A DNA stretch of 64,000 nucleotides. Origin: Stenotrophomonas maltophilia (GTDB taxonomy: Bacteria; Pseudomonadota; Gammaproteobacteria; Xanthomonadales; Xanthomonadaceae). The notes below the pieces were generated by a model. That model was given only the letters and a program-made list of their open reading frames with translations. It was not told where the DNA came from and searched no databases. The translations under genes were made by a program, and so were the position numbers. This document shows, piece after piece, positions 30,223 through 38,190 of the stretch (positions are counted from its first letter, which is position 1; every line of letters starts with the position of its first letter). The DNA lies in assembly GCF_006974125.1 (NCBI RefSeq), contig NZ_CP037858.1, positions 806,001 through 870,000 on the forward strand. The letters run 5' to 3'.

Positions 30223-33200
30223 ATGCCTAAATTTTTCATCGAACATCCAGTCTTCGCCTGGGTGGTTGCGATCCTGATCTCGCTCAGCGGCGTGATCGCG
30301 ATCCTCAACCTGGGCGTGGAGTCCTATCCCAACATCGCCCCGCCGCAGGTCACCGTCTCGGCGACCTACCCGGGCGCCAGTGCCGACACCACGGAAAAAT
30401 CGGTCACCCAGGTGATCGAGCAGCAGCTGACCGGTATCGATCACCTGCTGTATTTCAGTTCCTCGTCCGCCTCCAACGGCCGTGCGCAGATCACCCTGAC
30501 CTTCGAGACCGGTACCGATCCGGACATCGCCCAGGTGCAGGTGCAGAACAAGGTCTCGCTGGCCACGCCCCGACTGCCTTCGGAAGTGACCCAGCAGGGC
30601 GTGGTGGTGGCCAAGGCCAATGCCGGCTTCCTGATGGTGATCGCGCTGCAGTCCGATACGCCGGCCATCAACCGTGATGCCCTGAACGATATCGTCGGTT
30701 CGCGCGTGCTCGACCAGGTTTCGCGCATCCCAGGCGTCGGCAGCACCCAGCAGTTTGGTTCCGAGTACGCCATGAACATCTGGCTGAACCCGGAAAAGAT
30801 GCAGGGCTACGGCCTGTCGGCCAGCCAGGTGCTGGCGGCAGTGCGCGCGCAGAACGTGCAGTTCGCCGCCGGTGCGCTGGGTTCGGACCCGTCGCCGGAA
30901 GGCCAGCACTTCACCGCCACGGTCTCGGCCGAAGGCCGCTTCAGCTCGCCGCAGGAGTTCGAGAACATCATCCTGCGCGCGAATCCTGACGGCTCGCGGG
31001 TGCTGCTGAAGGACATCGCCCGCGTTGCCTTCGGTGCCAACAACTACGGCTTCGACACCCAGTACAACGGCAAGCCGACCGGCGCCTTCGCCATCCAGCT
31101 GCTGCCGGGCGCCAACGCCCTGAACGTGGCCGATGCGGTGCGCGCCAAGATGGACGAGCTGCAGCCCAGCTTCCCGTCCGGCGTGACCTGGTTCTCGCCG
31201 TACGACAGCACCACCTTCGTCAAGATCTCGATCCAGGAAGTGGTCAAGACCCTGTTCGAAGCAGTGTTCCTGGTGTTCCTGGTGATGCTGATCTTCCTGC
31301 AGAACTTCCGCGCCACCCTGATCCCGACCCTGGTCATCCCGGTGGCCCTGCTCGGCACCTTCCTGGGCATGTGGATGATCGGCTTCACGATCAACCAGCT
31401 GACCCTGTTCGCGATGGTGCTGGCGATCGGCATCGTGGTCGATGACGCGATCGTGGTGATCGAGAACGTCGAACGCATCATGACCGAGGAGGGCCTGGCG
31501 CCGAAGCCGGCCACGCAGAAGGCGATGACCCAGATCACCGGCGCGGTGGTGGCGATCACCGTCGTACTGGCTGCGGTGTTCATTCCGTCCGCCCTGCAGG
31601 GCGGCGCCGCCGGTGAGATCTACAAGCAGTTCGCGCTGACCATCGCCATCTCGATGGCGTTCTCGGCGTTCCTGGCCCTGGGCTTCACCCCGGCGCTGTG
31701 CGCGACCTTCCTCAAGCCGACGCACAACGACAACCCGAACATCATCTACCGCACCTTCAACAAGTACTACGACAAGATCAGCCACACCTATGTGGGCCAC
31801 ATCACCTCGGCGGTGCGCCATGCGCCGCGCTGGATGATCCTGTTCGTGGTATTGACCGCTCTGTGCGGCTTCCTGTTCACCCGCATGCCGGGCAGCTTCC
31901 TGCCGGAAGAAGACCAGGGCTATGCATTGGCGATCGTGCAGCTGCCGCCGGGCTCGACCAAGGGCCAGACCAACGAAGTGTTCGCGCAGATGCGTGGCAT
32001 CCTGGAAAAGCAGGATGGCTATGAAGGCATGCTGCAGGTGGCCGGCTTCAGCTTCGTCGGTTCCGGCGAGAACGTGGGCATGGGCTTCATCCGCCTGAAG
32101 CCGTGGGAGGAACGCAAGTTCACCGCGCCGGAGTTCATCCAGAACATGAACGGCGCGTTCTACGGCATCAAGGAAGCGCAGATCTTCGTGGTCAACCTGC
32201 CCACCGTGCAGGGCCTTGGCCAGTTCGGTGGTTTCGACATGTGGCTGCAGGACCGTAGCGGTGCCGGTTACGAGCAGCTGACCCAGGCCCGGAACATCCT
32301 GCTCGGCCAGGCCGCGCAGAAGCCGGACCACCTGGTCGGCGTGCGCCCGAACGGCCTGGAAAACGCGCCGCAGCTGCAGCTGCACGTGGACCGCGTGCAG
32401 GCGCAGTCCATGGGCATGTCGGTGTCGGACGTGTACAGCACCATCCAGCTGATGCTGGCCCCGGTGTACGTGAACGACTTCTTCTACGAAGGCCGCATCA
32501 AGCGCGTGACCATGCAGGCTGATGGCCCGTACCGCACCGGCCAGGAGTCGCTGAAGAGCTTCTACAGCCCGTCCAGCCTGACCGCCAATGCCGACGGCAC
32601 CAACGCGATGATCCCGCTCAACACGGTGGTCAAGTCCGAGTGGGTATCCGCGCCGCCGTCGCTGAGCCGCTACAACGGCTACTCGGCGATCAACATCGTC
32701 GGTTCGCAGGCGCCGGGCACCAGCTCGGGCGAAGCGATGCAGACCATGGAAGGCATCGTCAACGACGACCTGCCGGCCGGCTTCGGCTACGACTGGTCGG
32801 GCATGTCCTACCAGGAAATCCTGGCCGGCAACGCCGCGACCCTGCTGCTGGTGCTGTCCATCGTGGTGGTGTTCCTGTGCCTGGCCGCGCTGTATGAAAG
32901 CTGGTCGATCCCGGTGGCGGTGCTGCTGGTGGTGCCGCTGGGCGTGCTCGGTGCACTCGGCCTGTCGATGCTGCGTGGCCTGCCCAACGACCTGTTCTTC
33001 AAGATCGGCCTGATCACCGTGATCGGCCTGGCAGCGAAGAACGCGATCCTGATCGTGGAGTTCGCGGTGGAGCAGCGTGCAGCCGGCAAGAACCTGCGCG
33101 ATGCCACCATCGAGGCGGCCCGCCTGCGTTTCCGCCCGATCCTGATGACCTCGTTCGCGTTCATCATGGGCGTGATCCCGATGGCGATCTCCACCGGCGC

Positions 33201-33396
33201 CGGCGCCAACTCCCGCCACGCCATCGGTACCGGCGTGATCGGCGGCATGCTGTTCGCCACCCTGCTCGGCCTGCTGATGATCCCGGTGTTCTTCGTGGTC
33301 GTGCGCCGCATGCTGGGTGACAAGCTGGATGAACCGTCCAAGGAGTTCCTGGAACGCCAGCGCGACGCGGAATCCGCGCATCGTCCGGATCGTTGA
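30223..33396 (+). CDS. RND multidrug efflux permease (HAE1 family)
   Basis: Proton-driven inner-membrane pump of the AcrB/MexB type. 1057 residues with the standard 12 membrane helices and two large periplasmic loops. The start PKFFIEHPVFAWVVAILIS is diagnostic. The proton-relay aspartates are in GIVVDDAIVVIENVERIM (TM4), and GLAAKNAILIVEFAVEQ marks TM10. It begins 15 bases after the adaptor. No outer-membrane factor gene follows, so it must borrow a channel such as a TolC homologue encoded elsewhere. A strong terminator at 33417 closes the operon. Confidence 0.95.
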   Translation: MPKFFIEHPVFAWVVAILISLSGVIAILNLGVESYPNIAPPQVTVSATYPGASADTTEKSVTQVIEQQLTGIDHLLYFSSSSASNGRAQITLTFETGTDPDIAQVQVQNKVSLATPRLPSEVTQQGVVVAKANAGFLMVIALQSDTPAINRDALNDIVGSRVLDQVSRIPGVGSTQQFGSEYAMNIWLNPEKMQGYGLSASQVLAAVRAQNVQFAAGALGSDPSPEGQHFTATVSAEGRFSSPQEFENIILRANPDGSRVLLKDIARVAFGANNYGFDTQYNGKPTGAFAIQLLPGANALNVADAVRAKMDELQPSFPSGVTWFSPYDSTTFVKISIQEVVKTLFEAVFLVFLVMLIFLQNFRATLIPTLVIPVALLGTFLGMWMIGFTINQLTLFAMVLAIGIVVDDAIVVIENVERIMTEEGLAPKPATQKAMTQITGAVVAITVVLAAVFIPSALQGGAAGEIYKQFALTIAISMAFSAFLALGFTPALCATFLKPTHNDNPNIIYRTFNKYYDKISHTYVGHITSAVRHAPRWMILFVVLTALCGFLFTRMPGSFLPEEDQGYALAIVQLPPGSTKGQTNEVFAQMRGILEKQDGYEGMLQVAGFSFVGSGENVGMGFIRLKPWEERKFTAPEFIQNMNGAFYGIKEAQIFVVNLPTVQGLGQFGGFDMWLQDRSGAGYEQLTQARNILLGQAAQKPDHLVGVRPNGLENAPQLQLHVDRVQAQSMGMSVSDVYSTIQLMLAPVYVNDFFYEGRIKRVTMQADGPYRTGQESLKSFYSPSSLTANADGTNAMIPLNTVVKSEWVSAPPSLSRYNGYSAINIVGSQAPGTSSGEAMQTMEGIVNDDLPAGFGYDWSGMSYQEILAGNAATLLLVLSIVVVFLCLAALYESWSIPVAVLLVVPLGVLGALGLSMLRGLPNDLFFKIGLITVIGLAAKNAILIVEFAVEQRAAGKNLRDATIEAARLRFRPILMTSFAFIMGVIPMAISTGAGANSRHAIGTGVIGGMLFATLLGLLMIPVFFVVVRRMLGDKLDEPSKEFLERQRDAESAHRPDR

Positions 33397-33416
33397 TCCG
33401 GCGGTGAGCTGAAACG

Positions 33417-33448
33417 AAAAGGCCCCGGAGCGATCCGGGGCCTTTTTT
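33417..33448 (+). terminator. Terminator of the RND operon
   Basis: AAAAGGCCCCGG pairs with CCGGGGCCTTTT across AGCGAT and is followed by six thymines. It begins 20 bases after the permease stop. Confidence 0.92.
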
Positions 33449-33468
33449 CTTGCCACATTTGAATCCAT

Positions 33469-33532
33469 GCCAACCAAGGTTGGCATCTACCAGGGCAACG
33501 GCATGCCCGGTAGCCGCCAACCTTGTTGGCGC
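33469..33532. repeat. SMAG pair after the RND operon
   Basis: GCCAACCAAGGTTGGC with ATCTAC (33469-33490) faces GTAG plus GCCAACC-TTG-TTGGC (33510-33532). The GTAG ends point at each other, the arrangement repeated in the 77-bp array. Confidence 0.78.
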
Positions 33533-33547
33533 TGTTCGGGCAACGTC

Positions 33548-33841
33548 TCAGCGCAGCAGCGCCACCACCACGCACACGGCCACAACCGCCATCGCAGGCC
33601 ATTGCATCGGCAGGAAGAAGAAGTGATGCGGAGCATGCTGGCCATGTGCACGCGGCTTTCGATTGAGCACGAAACCCAGCACTGTATTGATTGCCGAGCC
33701 AAGGCCGAACGCCAACAGGACCTGGCCGAGTGACGTATTGCCCCGACCCACCGCAGGATCGGGGAACAGAACCAGGATGAGCAGCACGGCAGCAATCGGC
33801 GTGAGCAGGGTCAGCACCCCTGCGCCTCGATAGATGAGCAT
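33548..33841 (-). CDS. Small three-helix membrane protein, unknown
   Basis: 97 residues from ATG 33841 (MLIYRGAGVLTLLTP). Three hydrophobic segments are visible: about 8-27 (LTLLTPIAAVLLILVLF), 42-62 (LGQVLLAFGLGSAINTVLGFVL) and the C terminus (WPAMAVVAVCVVVALLR). A His-rich patch (HGQHAPHHFFF) precedes the last one. The frame is open upstream to 34099, but that part lacks membrane character and a good start. I do not recognise the family. The 287 bases from 33842 to 34128 hold no convincing gene. Confidence 0.6.
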   Translation of the reverse strand: MLIYRGAGVLTLLTPIAAVLLILVLFPDPAVGRGNTSLGQVLLAFGLGSAINTVLGFVLNRKPRAHGQHAPHHFFFLPMQWPAMAVVAVCVVVALLR

Positions 33842-34128
33842 GTGGTGGTGTCCATGAACGGCCGGGCATTCTGCGATCATCGAGCCGGAATGCCAATTGA
33901 TCGTTGGCCTGCCGACTGCCCAGAGACCGGTCGCATATGGCCTGCACCGGAAAGCCCCTTCCACTGCAGCCATGGGAGTCCCCGACACCGAGGCGCTCAA
34001 GGCGTCTACCGGTTTCGCAGAAGTCCCCCGCTTTGGATTCATGGGCGCGCAGAAGTGCGGCACGCCCGGATCGTTGCTATCCAGATGCCTCCAAGGCAAT
34101 CGATCCGATGCCGTCCAGGAGACCGTTC

Positions 34129-34860
34129 ATGGAAAGAGCACCACTACGACTCTTCAGCCGTCCCGCCCTGCTGCTTGGCGCCCTCTTCGCGGCCAGCAGC
34201 ATCCAGGACGCCCATGCGGCAGGCGTCCTCGTCTGCGACAACTGTCGCGATCCACGCGCGCTGGCGCTGTCCTCGGGAACGGGGCCCACCATCGTCGCCG
34301 ACTTCCAGCAGCGCCGGATCCATGGCTTCGACGTGGAATACGATCGCGAGCTGCGCCGCTATCGCGCAACAAGGGCGCAGATTACCGAATCGATCAGTGC
34401 ATCCTTCAACCGGATCATGGGCATGCTCGACAACAATGTGCCGACCACTCAGTTCGCCTCGCGGCAGACGGCAGGCAGAGGTGCCCAGTTCGAAGTGCAT
34501 CCGGATGACCCGCAATCGGCCAACGGCATACGATTCCCGGAAGAACACAGGAACCTCAATGCCTACGATGTCGTGCAGATGGCAACCGAGCGTTTCAGAC
34601 TGGAGAGCGCCATGGGCAAGGCATTCACCGGCGCCACGACATCGTCGAGGGCCTGGAACAGCATGGCGACATTCCTGTCCTCGATCGGCCTGAGCTTCGT
34701 CAGCAAGGCCCTGGGAATGGAAGGGATATCGTCTGCCGATTGCCACGTTGATCGCACAAGCGATACGGGGCGGCAATCGCCGCCCCGTCGTGTCCATCAG
34801 CGCAGCCCGGTCTCGTTGCGGGCGATCACCAGGCGCTGGATCTCCGAGGTGCCTTCGTAG
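34129..34860 (+). CDS. Exported hypothetical protein with suspicious C terminus
   Basis: ATG 34129 follows an AGGAG-type ribosome-binding site (CCAGGAGACC) and opens with a signal peptide (RPALLLGALFAASSIQDAHA, cleavage after AHA), leaving GVLVCDNC with two cysteines. The mature part (about 175 residues) is mixed alpha and unrecognised. From about residue 204 (SSADCHVDRTSDTGRQSPP...) the composition changes: the frame runs through a GGGGCGG hairpin and 64 bases into the end of the oppositely oriented acyl-CoA dehydrogenase. This suggests that the native 3' end was lost or frameshifted. The N-terminal part looks real. The stated end is simply where the frame closes. Confidence 0.55.
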   Translation: MERAPLRLFSRPALLLGALFAASSIQDAHAAGVLVCDNCRDPRALALSSGTGPTIVADFQQRRIHGFDVEYDRELRRYRATRAQITESISASFNRIMGMLDNNVPTTQFASRQTAGRGAQFEVHPDDPQSANGIRFPEEHRNLNAYDVVQMATERFRLESAMGKAFTGATTSSRAWNSMATFLSSIGLSFVSKALGMEGISSADCHVDRTSDTGRQSPPRRVHQRSPVSLRAITRRWISEVPS

Positions 34861-35945
34861 ATCTCGGTGATCTTGGCATCACGGAAGTAACGCTCCAGCG
34901 GCATTTCCTTTGAATAGCCCATGCCGCCATGGATCTGCACGGCCTGGTGGGTGATCCACATCGCGGCTTCCGAAGCGGTCAGCTTGGCCACCGCCGCTTC
35001 GGTGCTGAAGCGCTTGCCCTGGCCCTTCACCCACGCCGCGCGCAGGGTCAGCAGCAGCGCTGCGTCCAGCTTGCACTTCATGTCGGCGATCTTGGCCTGG
35101 GTCATCTGGAAGGTACCGATGGCCGCGCCGAACGCCTTGCGCTCCTTCACGTACTCCAGGGTCGCTTCATAGGCGGCACGGGCGATGCCGATGGCCTGCG
35201 AGGCGATACCGATGCGGCCCGCGTCGAGCACGCTCATGGCGATCTTGAAGCCCTCGCCTTCCTGGCCCAGCACGTCTTCGGCCTGCGCCACATAGTCGTT
35301 GAACTCGATCTCGCAGGTGGCCGAGGCACGGATGCCCAGCTTGGGCTCGGTCTTGCCACGACCGAAACCGGCCTTGTCGGTATCGATGATGAAGGCGGTG
35401 ATGCCGCGCGCGCCCTTGTCCGGCTCGCTCATCGCGAACAGCACGATGTACTTGGCCACCGGGCCGGAGGTGATCCAGCTCTTCTTGCCATTGATGACGA
35501 AGGTGCCGTCGGCCTGCTTCACCGCGCGGCAACGCATGGCGGTGGCATCGGAACCGGACTGCGGCTCGGTCAGCGCGAACGCGCCGATGGCCGTGCCTTC
35601 GGCGATGGCACGCACGTAGGTCTGCTTCTGCTGCTCGGTACCGTGAGTGAGGATGCCGTTGCAGAACAGCGAATTGTTGACCGACATGATGGTCGAATGG
35701 GCTGCGTCGGCGGCGGCGACCTCCACCATCGCCAGCACGTACGCAACCGGGTCCATGCCCGCACCACCGTATTCGGTGGGCACTTCGATACCCATCAGGC
35801 CGTTCTCGCCCAGCAGGCGGATGTTGTCCAGCGGGAACTCGCCGGTACGGTCATGATGCTCCGCGCTGGGGGCGATCTTTTCCTGCGCGATGCGCCGCGC
35901 GACGTCCTGCAACATCAACTGCTCTTCAGTAAAGCTGAAATCCAC
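34797..35945 (-). CDS. Acyl-CoA dehydrogenase
   Basis: FAD enzyme introducing a trans-2 double bond into acyl-CoA. 382 residues from GTG 35945, behind GGGAGGG. Family motifs: GAFALTEPQSGSDATAMR and the region KSWITSG bind FAD, and IHGGMGYSKEMPLERYFRDAK leads to the catalytic glutamate in IYEGTSEIQ near the C terminus. The length fits short- or medium-chain and branched-chain members; the chain-length preference cannot be read from sequence. It is divergent from the SahR-like gene, 153 bp apart. Confidence 0.94.
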   Translation of the reverse strand: MDFSFTEEQLMLQDVARRIAQEKIAPSAEHHDRTGEFPLDNIRLLGENGLMGIEVPTEYGGAGMDPVAYVLAMVEVAAADAAHSTIMSVNNSLFCNGILTHGTEQQKQTYVRAIAEGTAIGAFALTEPQSGSDATAMRCRAVKQADGTFVINGKKSWITSGPVAKYIVLFAMSEPDKGARGITAFIIDTDKAGFGRGKTEPKLGIRASATCEIEFNDYVAQAEDVLGQEGEGFKIAMSVLDAGRIGIASQAIGIARAAYEATLEYVKERKAFGAAIGTFQMTQAKIADMKCKLDAALLLTLRAAWVKGQGKRFSTEAAVAKLTASEAAMWITHQAVQIHGGMGYSKEMPLERYFRDAKITEIYEGTSEIQRLVIARNETGLR

Positions 35946-36068
35946 AACACCCTCCCGGGTACATGATGTTATGGGCCGCGCAGGGCGCGCCCAGGTGCAC
36001 CGATTGTACCGGGGCCCGGCGGCTTCCGTACGCCAGCGACTTGACCGCGGCAGGCCTTCTCAGCGAAT

Positions 36069-36096
36069 ATATCTCTATATCGCGATAGGTAGATAT
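36069..36096. promoter_or_regulatory. 28-bp SahR-type operator upstream of the sahR-metH genes
   Basis: ATATCT-N3-TATCGCGATA-N3-AGATAT: both outer half-sites and the inner 10-mer are perfectly symmetrical about 36082/36083. The site ends two bases before the regulator's ATG, so bound protein would block initiation. The form, an AT-rich dyad with ATATC half-sites, is like the motif reported for SahR, the S-adenosylhomocysteine-responsive ArsR regulator of methionine genes. Confidence 0.85.
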
Positions 36097-36098
36097 TT

Positions 36099-37028
36099 AT
36101 GGATCTTGAAGATTGGTCGACCCGCCTGAAGGTGTTCGCCGATGCCACCCGCGTGCGCCTGCTGGCGCTGCTGGAGCAGGAGGAACTGACCGTGGCCGAA
36201 CTGTCGGCGATCACCCGACTGGCTCAGCCGCGCGTGTCCACCCATCTGGCGCGCCTGAAGGAAGCCGGCCTGGTTCGCGACCGCCGCGCCGGCGTGTCGG
36301 CCTATTACCGCTTCGACGAAGCCCAGCTGGACCCGGCGCAGCGTGCATTGTGGCATGCATTGAGCAACGGAAGCGACGACCCGCTGCTGCGCCAGGATGC
36401 CGAGCGCGTGGCCGCGGTGCTGGCCCACCGTGCCTCCGACCAGAACTGGGCCGACAGCGTGGCCGGCGACATGGAACGCCACTACTCTCCCGGACGGACC
36501 TGGGAGGCGCTGGCGCGTACCGCGCTGCCGCTGCTGGAAACCGGCGACGTGCTGGACATCGCTTCCGGCGACGGCGTGCTGGCCGAACTGGTGGCCCCGC
36601 ATGCCAAGCGCTACATCTGCATCGACACCAGCGCGCGCGTGGTCGCCGCGGCCAGCGAGCGGCTGCGTCGCCTGCCCAATGTGGAAGTGCGCGAGGGCGA
36701 CATGCATGCGCTGCCGTTCAAGGACGGCAGCTTCGACCTGGTGGTGCTGATGCACGCACTGACCTATGCCAGCAAGCCGGCGCAGGCGGTGACCGAAGCC
36801 GCGCGCGTGCTGCGCCCGGGGGGGCGCCTGCTGCTGTGCAGCCTGGCCCGTCATGAGCACAAGGCGGCCGTGGAGGCCTATGGCCACGTCAACCTCGGCT
36901 TCAGCGACAAGGAACTGCGCAAATTCGTCGACAAGGCCGGCCTGCAGGTCTCGAGCCTGGAGACGGTCACCCGCGAAAAGCGCCCGCCGCACTTCGAAGT
37001 GATCTCGCTGATCGCCAACAAGCCCTGA
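36099..37028 (+). CDS. sahR: SahR-type ArsR regulator fused to a SAM-binding domain
   Basis: 309 residues: an ArsR winged helix at about 5-95 ([47 protein letters not shown] in pieces) and a class I methyltransferase-like domain from about 140. Motif I is [14 protein letters not shown] and a post-motif segment is [18 protein letters not shown]. The metal-site cysteines of ArsR/SmtB sensors are absent. The fold, the operator directly before the ATG and metH 13 bases downstream all fit SahR, which represses methionine-cycle genes until S-adenosylhomocysteine binds. Whether the C-terminal domain also methylates something is unknown. Confidence 0.85.
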   Translation: MDLEDWSTRLKVFADATRVRLLALLEQEELTVAELSAITRLAQPRVSTHLARLKEAGLVRDRRAGVSAYYRFDEAQLDPAQRALWHALSNGSDDPLLRQDAERVAAVLAHRASDQNWADSVAGDMERHYSPGRTWEALARTALPLLETGDVLDIASGDGVLAELVAPHAKRYICIDTSARVVAAASERLRRLPNVEVREGDMHALPFKDGSFDLVVLMHALTYASKPAQAVTEAARVLRPGGRLLLCSLARHEHKAAVEAYGHVNLGFSDKELRKFVDKAGLQVSSLETVTREKRPPHFEVISLIANKP

Positions 37029-37041
37029 GCCGGAAATCGCC

Positions 37042-38133
37042 ATGTCCACCCTGCCCTGGTTGCACCCTGACCGCGCCAACGCCCTGCTCGACGCCCTGCG
37101 CGATCGGATCCTGATCATCGACGGCGCGATGGGAACGATGATCCAGCGCCATGGCCTGCAGGAAGACGACTACCGCGGCGAGCGCTTCGCCGGTGGCTAC
37201 GACCACGCGCACGGCCCGGGCTGCGACCATGCGGCGCCGGAAGGACATGACCTGAAGGGCAACAACGACCTGCTGCTGCTGACCCGGCCGCAGATCGTCG
37301 CCGACATCCACACCGCCTACCTGGAAGCGGGCGCGGATCTGGTCGAGACCAACACCTTCAACGCCACGTCGGTCAGCCAGGCCGACTACCACCTCGAACA
37401 CCTGGTGTACGAGTTGAACAAGGCGGGCGCTGCAGTGGCACGGGCCTGCTGCGATACGGTGGCCGCAACCACACCGGGCAAACCGCGCTTCGTGATCGGG
37501 GTGATCGGGCCGACCAGCCGCACCGCCTCGATCAGCCCTGACGTCAACGATCCCGGCTTCCGCAACACCAGCTTCGACGAGCTGCGCGACACCTACCGCG
37601 AAGCCATCGACGGCCTGATCGATGGCGGCGCCGACACCATCATGGTCGAGACCATCTTCGACACGCTCAACGCCAAGGCGGCGCTGTATGCGCTGGAGGA
37701 AGCGTTCGATGCGCGCGGCGCGCGCTTGCCGGTGATGATCTCCGGCACCATCACCGACGCGTCCGGACGCACCCTGTCCGGGCAGACGGCCGAAGCGTTC
37801 CATGCGTCGCTGGCGCATGCACGGCCGCTGTCGATCGGACTGAACTGCGCGCTGGGCGCCGATGCGATGCGCCCGCACGTGGAAACCCTTGCACAGGTCG
37901 CCGACTGTTACGTCAGCGCACACCCCAATGCCGGCCTGCCCAATGCCTTCGGCGAGTACGACGAGACGCCGGAGGACATGGCCAGCACCCTGCGAGGCTT
38001 CGCCGAAGATGGCCTGCTGAACCTGGTCGGTGGCTGCTGCGGCTCCACGCCCGACCATATCCGTGCGATTGCCAATGCCATGGCCGGGCTGTCGCCGCGC
38101 GCGCTGCCCGGCACCCGGGAGCAGGCCGCATGA
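37042..38133 (+). CDS. metH: Methionine synthase, homocysteine-binding half (split MetH)
   Basis: 363 residues corresponding to the first (Hcy) domain of cobalamin-dependent methionine synthase. [19 protein letters not shown] opens the barrel. The zinc cysteines are C269 (GLNCALGA) and C332/C333 ([11 protein letters not shown]). In E. coli this domain is the N terminus of one 1227-residue protein. Here it stops after the Hcy domain and the rest follows as a separate gene 57 bases downstream. The catalytic residues of this half are intact, so this is a gene split and not decay; Xanthomonads share this arrangement. Confidence 0.93.
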   Translation: MSTLPWLHPDRANALLDALRDRILIIDGAMGTMIQRHGLQEDDYRGERFAGGYDHAHGPGCDHAAPEGHDLKGNNDLLLLTRPQIVADIHTAYLEAGADLVETNTFNATSVSQADYHLEHLVYELNKAGAAVARACCDTVAATTPGKPRFVIGVIGPTSRTASISPDVNDPGFRNTSFDELRDTYREAIDGLIDGGADTIMVETIFDTLNAKAALYALEEAFDARGARLPVMISGTITDASGRTLSGQTAEAFHASLAHARPLSIGLNCALGADAMRPHVETLAQVADCYVSAHPNAGLPNAFGEYDETPEDMASTLRGFAEDGLLNLVGGCCGSTPDHIRAIANAMAGLSPRALPGTREQAA

Positions 38134-38190
38134 ACGTTGCCGCCACCGTCCCGCACTTCCCGCCCTACTGCTGTTGAGCCGACGCCTGCC

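Noticed and set aside
29845..33486. Minus-strand ORF of 1213 aa opposite the RND genes
   Set aside because: His/Arg/Gln-rich shadow of the adaptor and permease genes. It begins inside a SMAG repeat (MPTLVG) and has no recognisable fold.
33842..34693. Plus-strand 283-aa ORF overlapping the exported hypothetical gene
   Set aside because: No start signal, Arg/Pro/Ser-rich, and it lies in a different frame from the ORF with signal peptide and ribosome-binding site.
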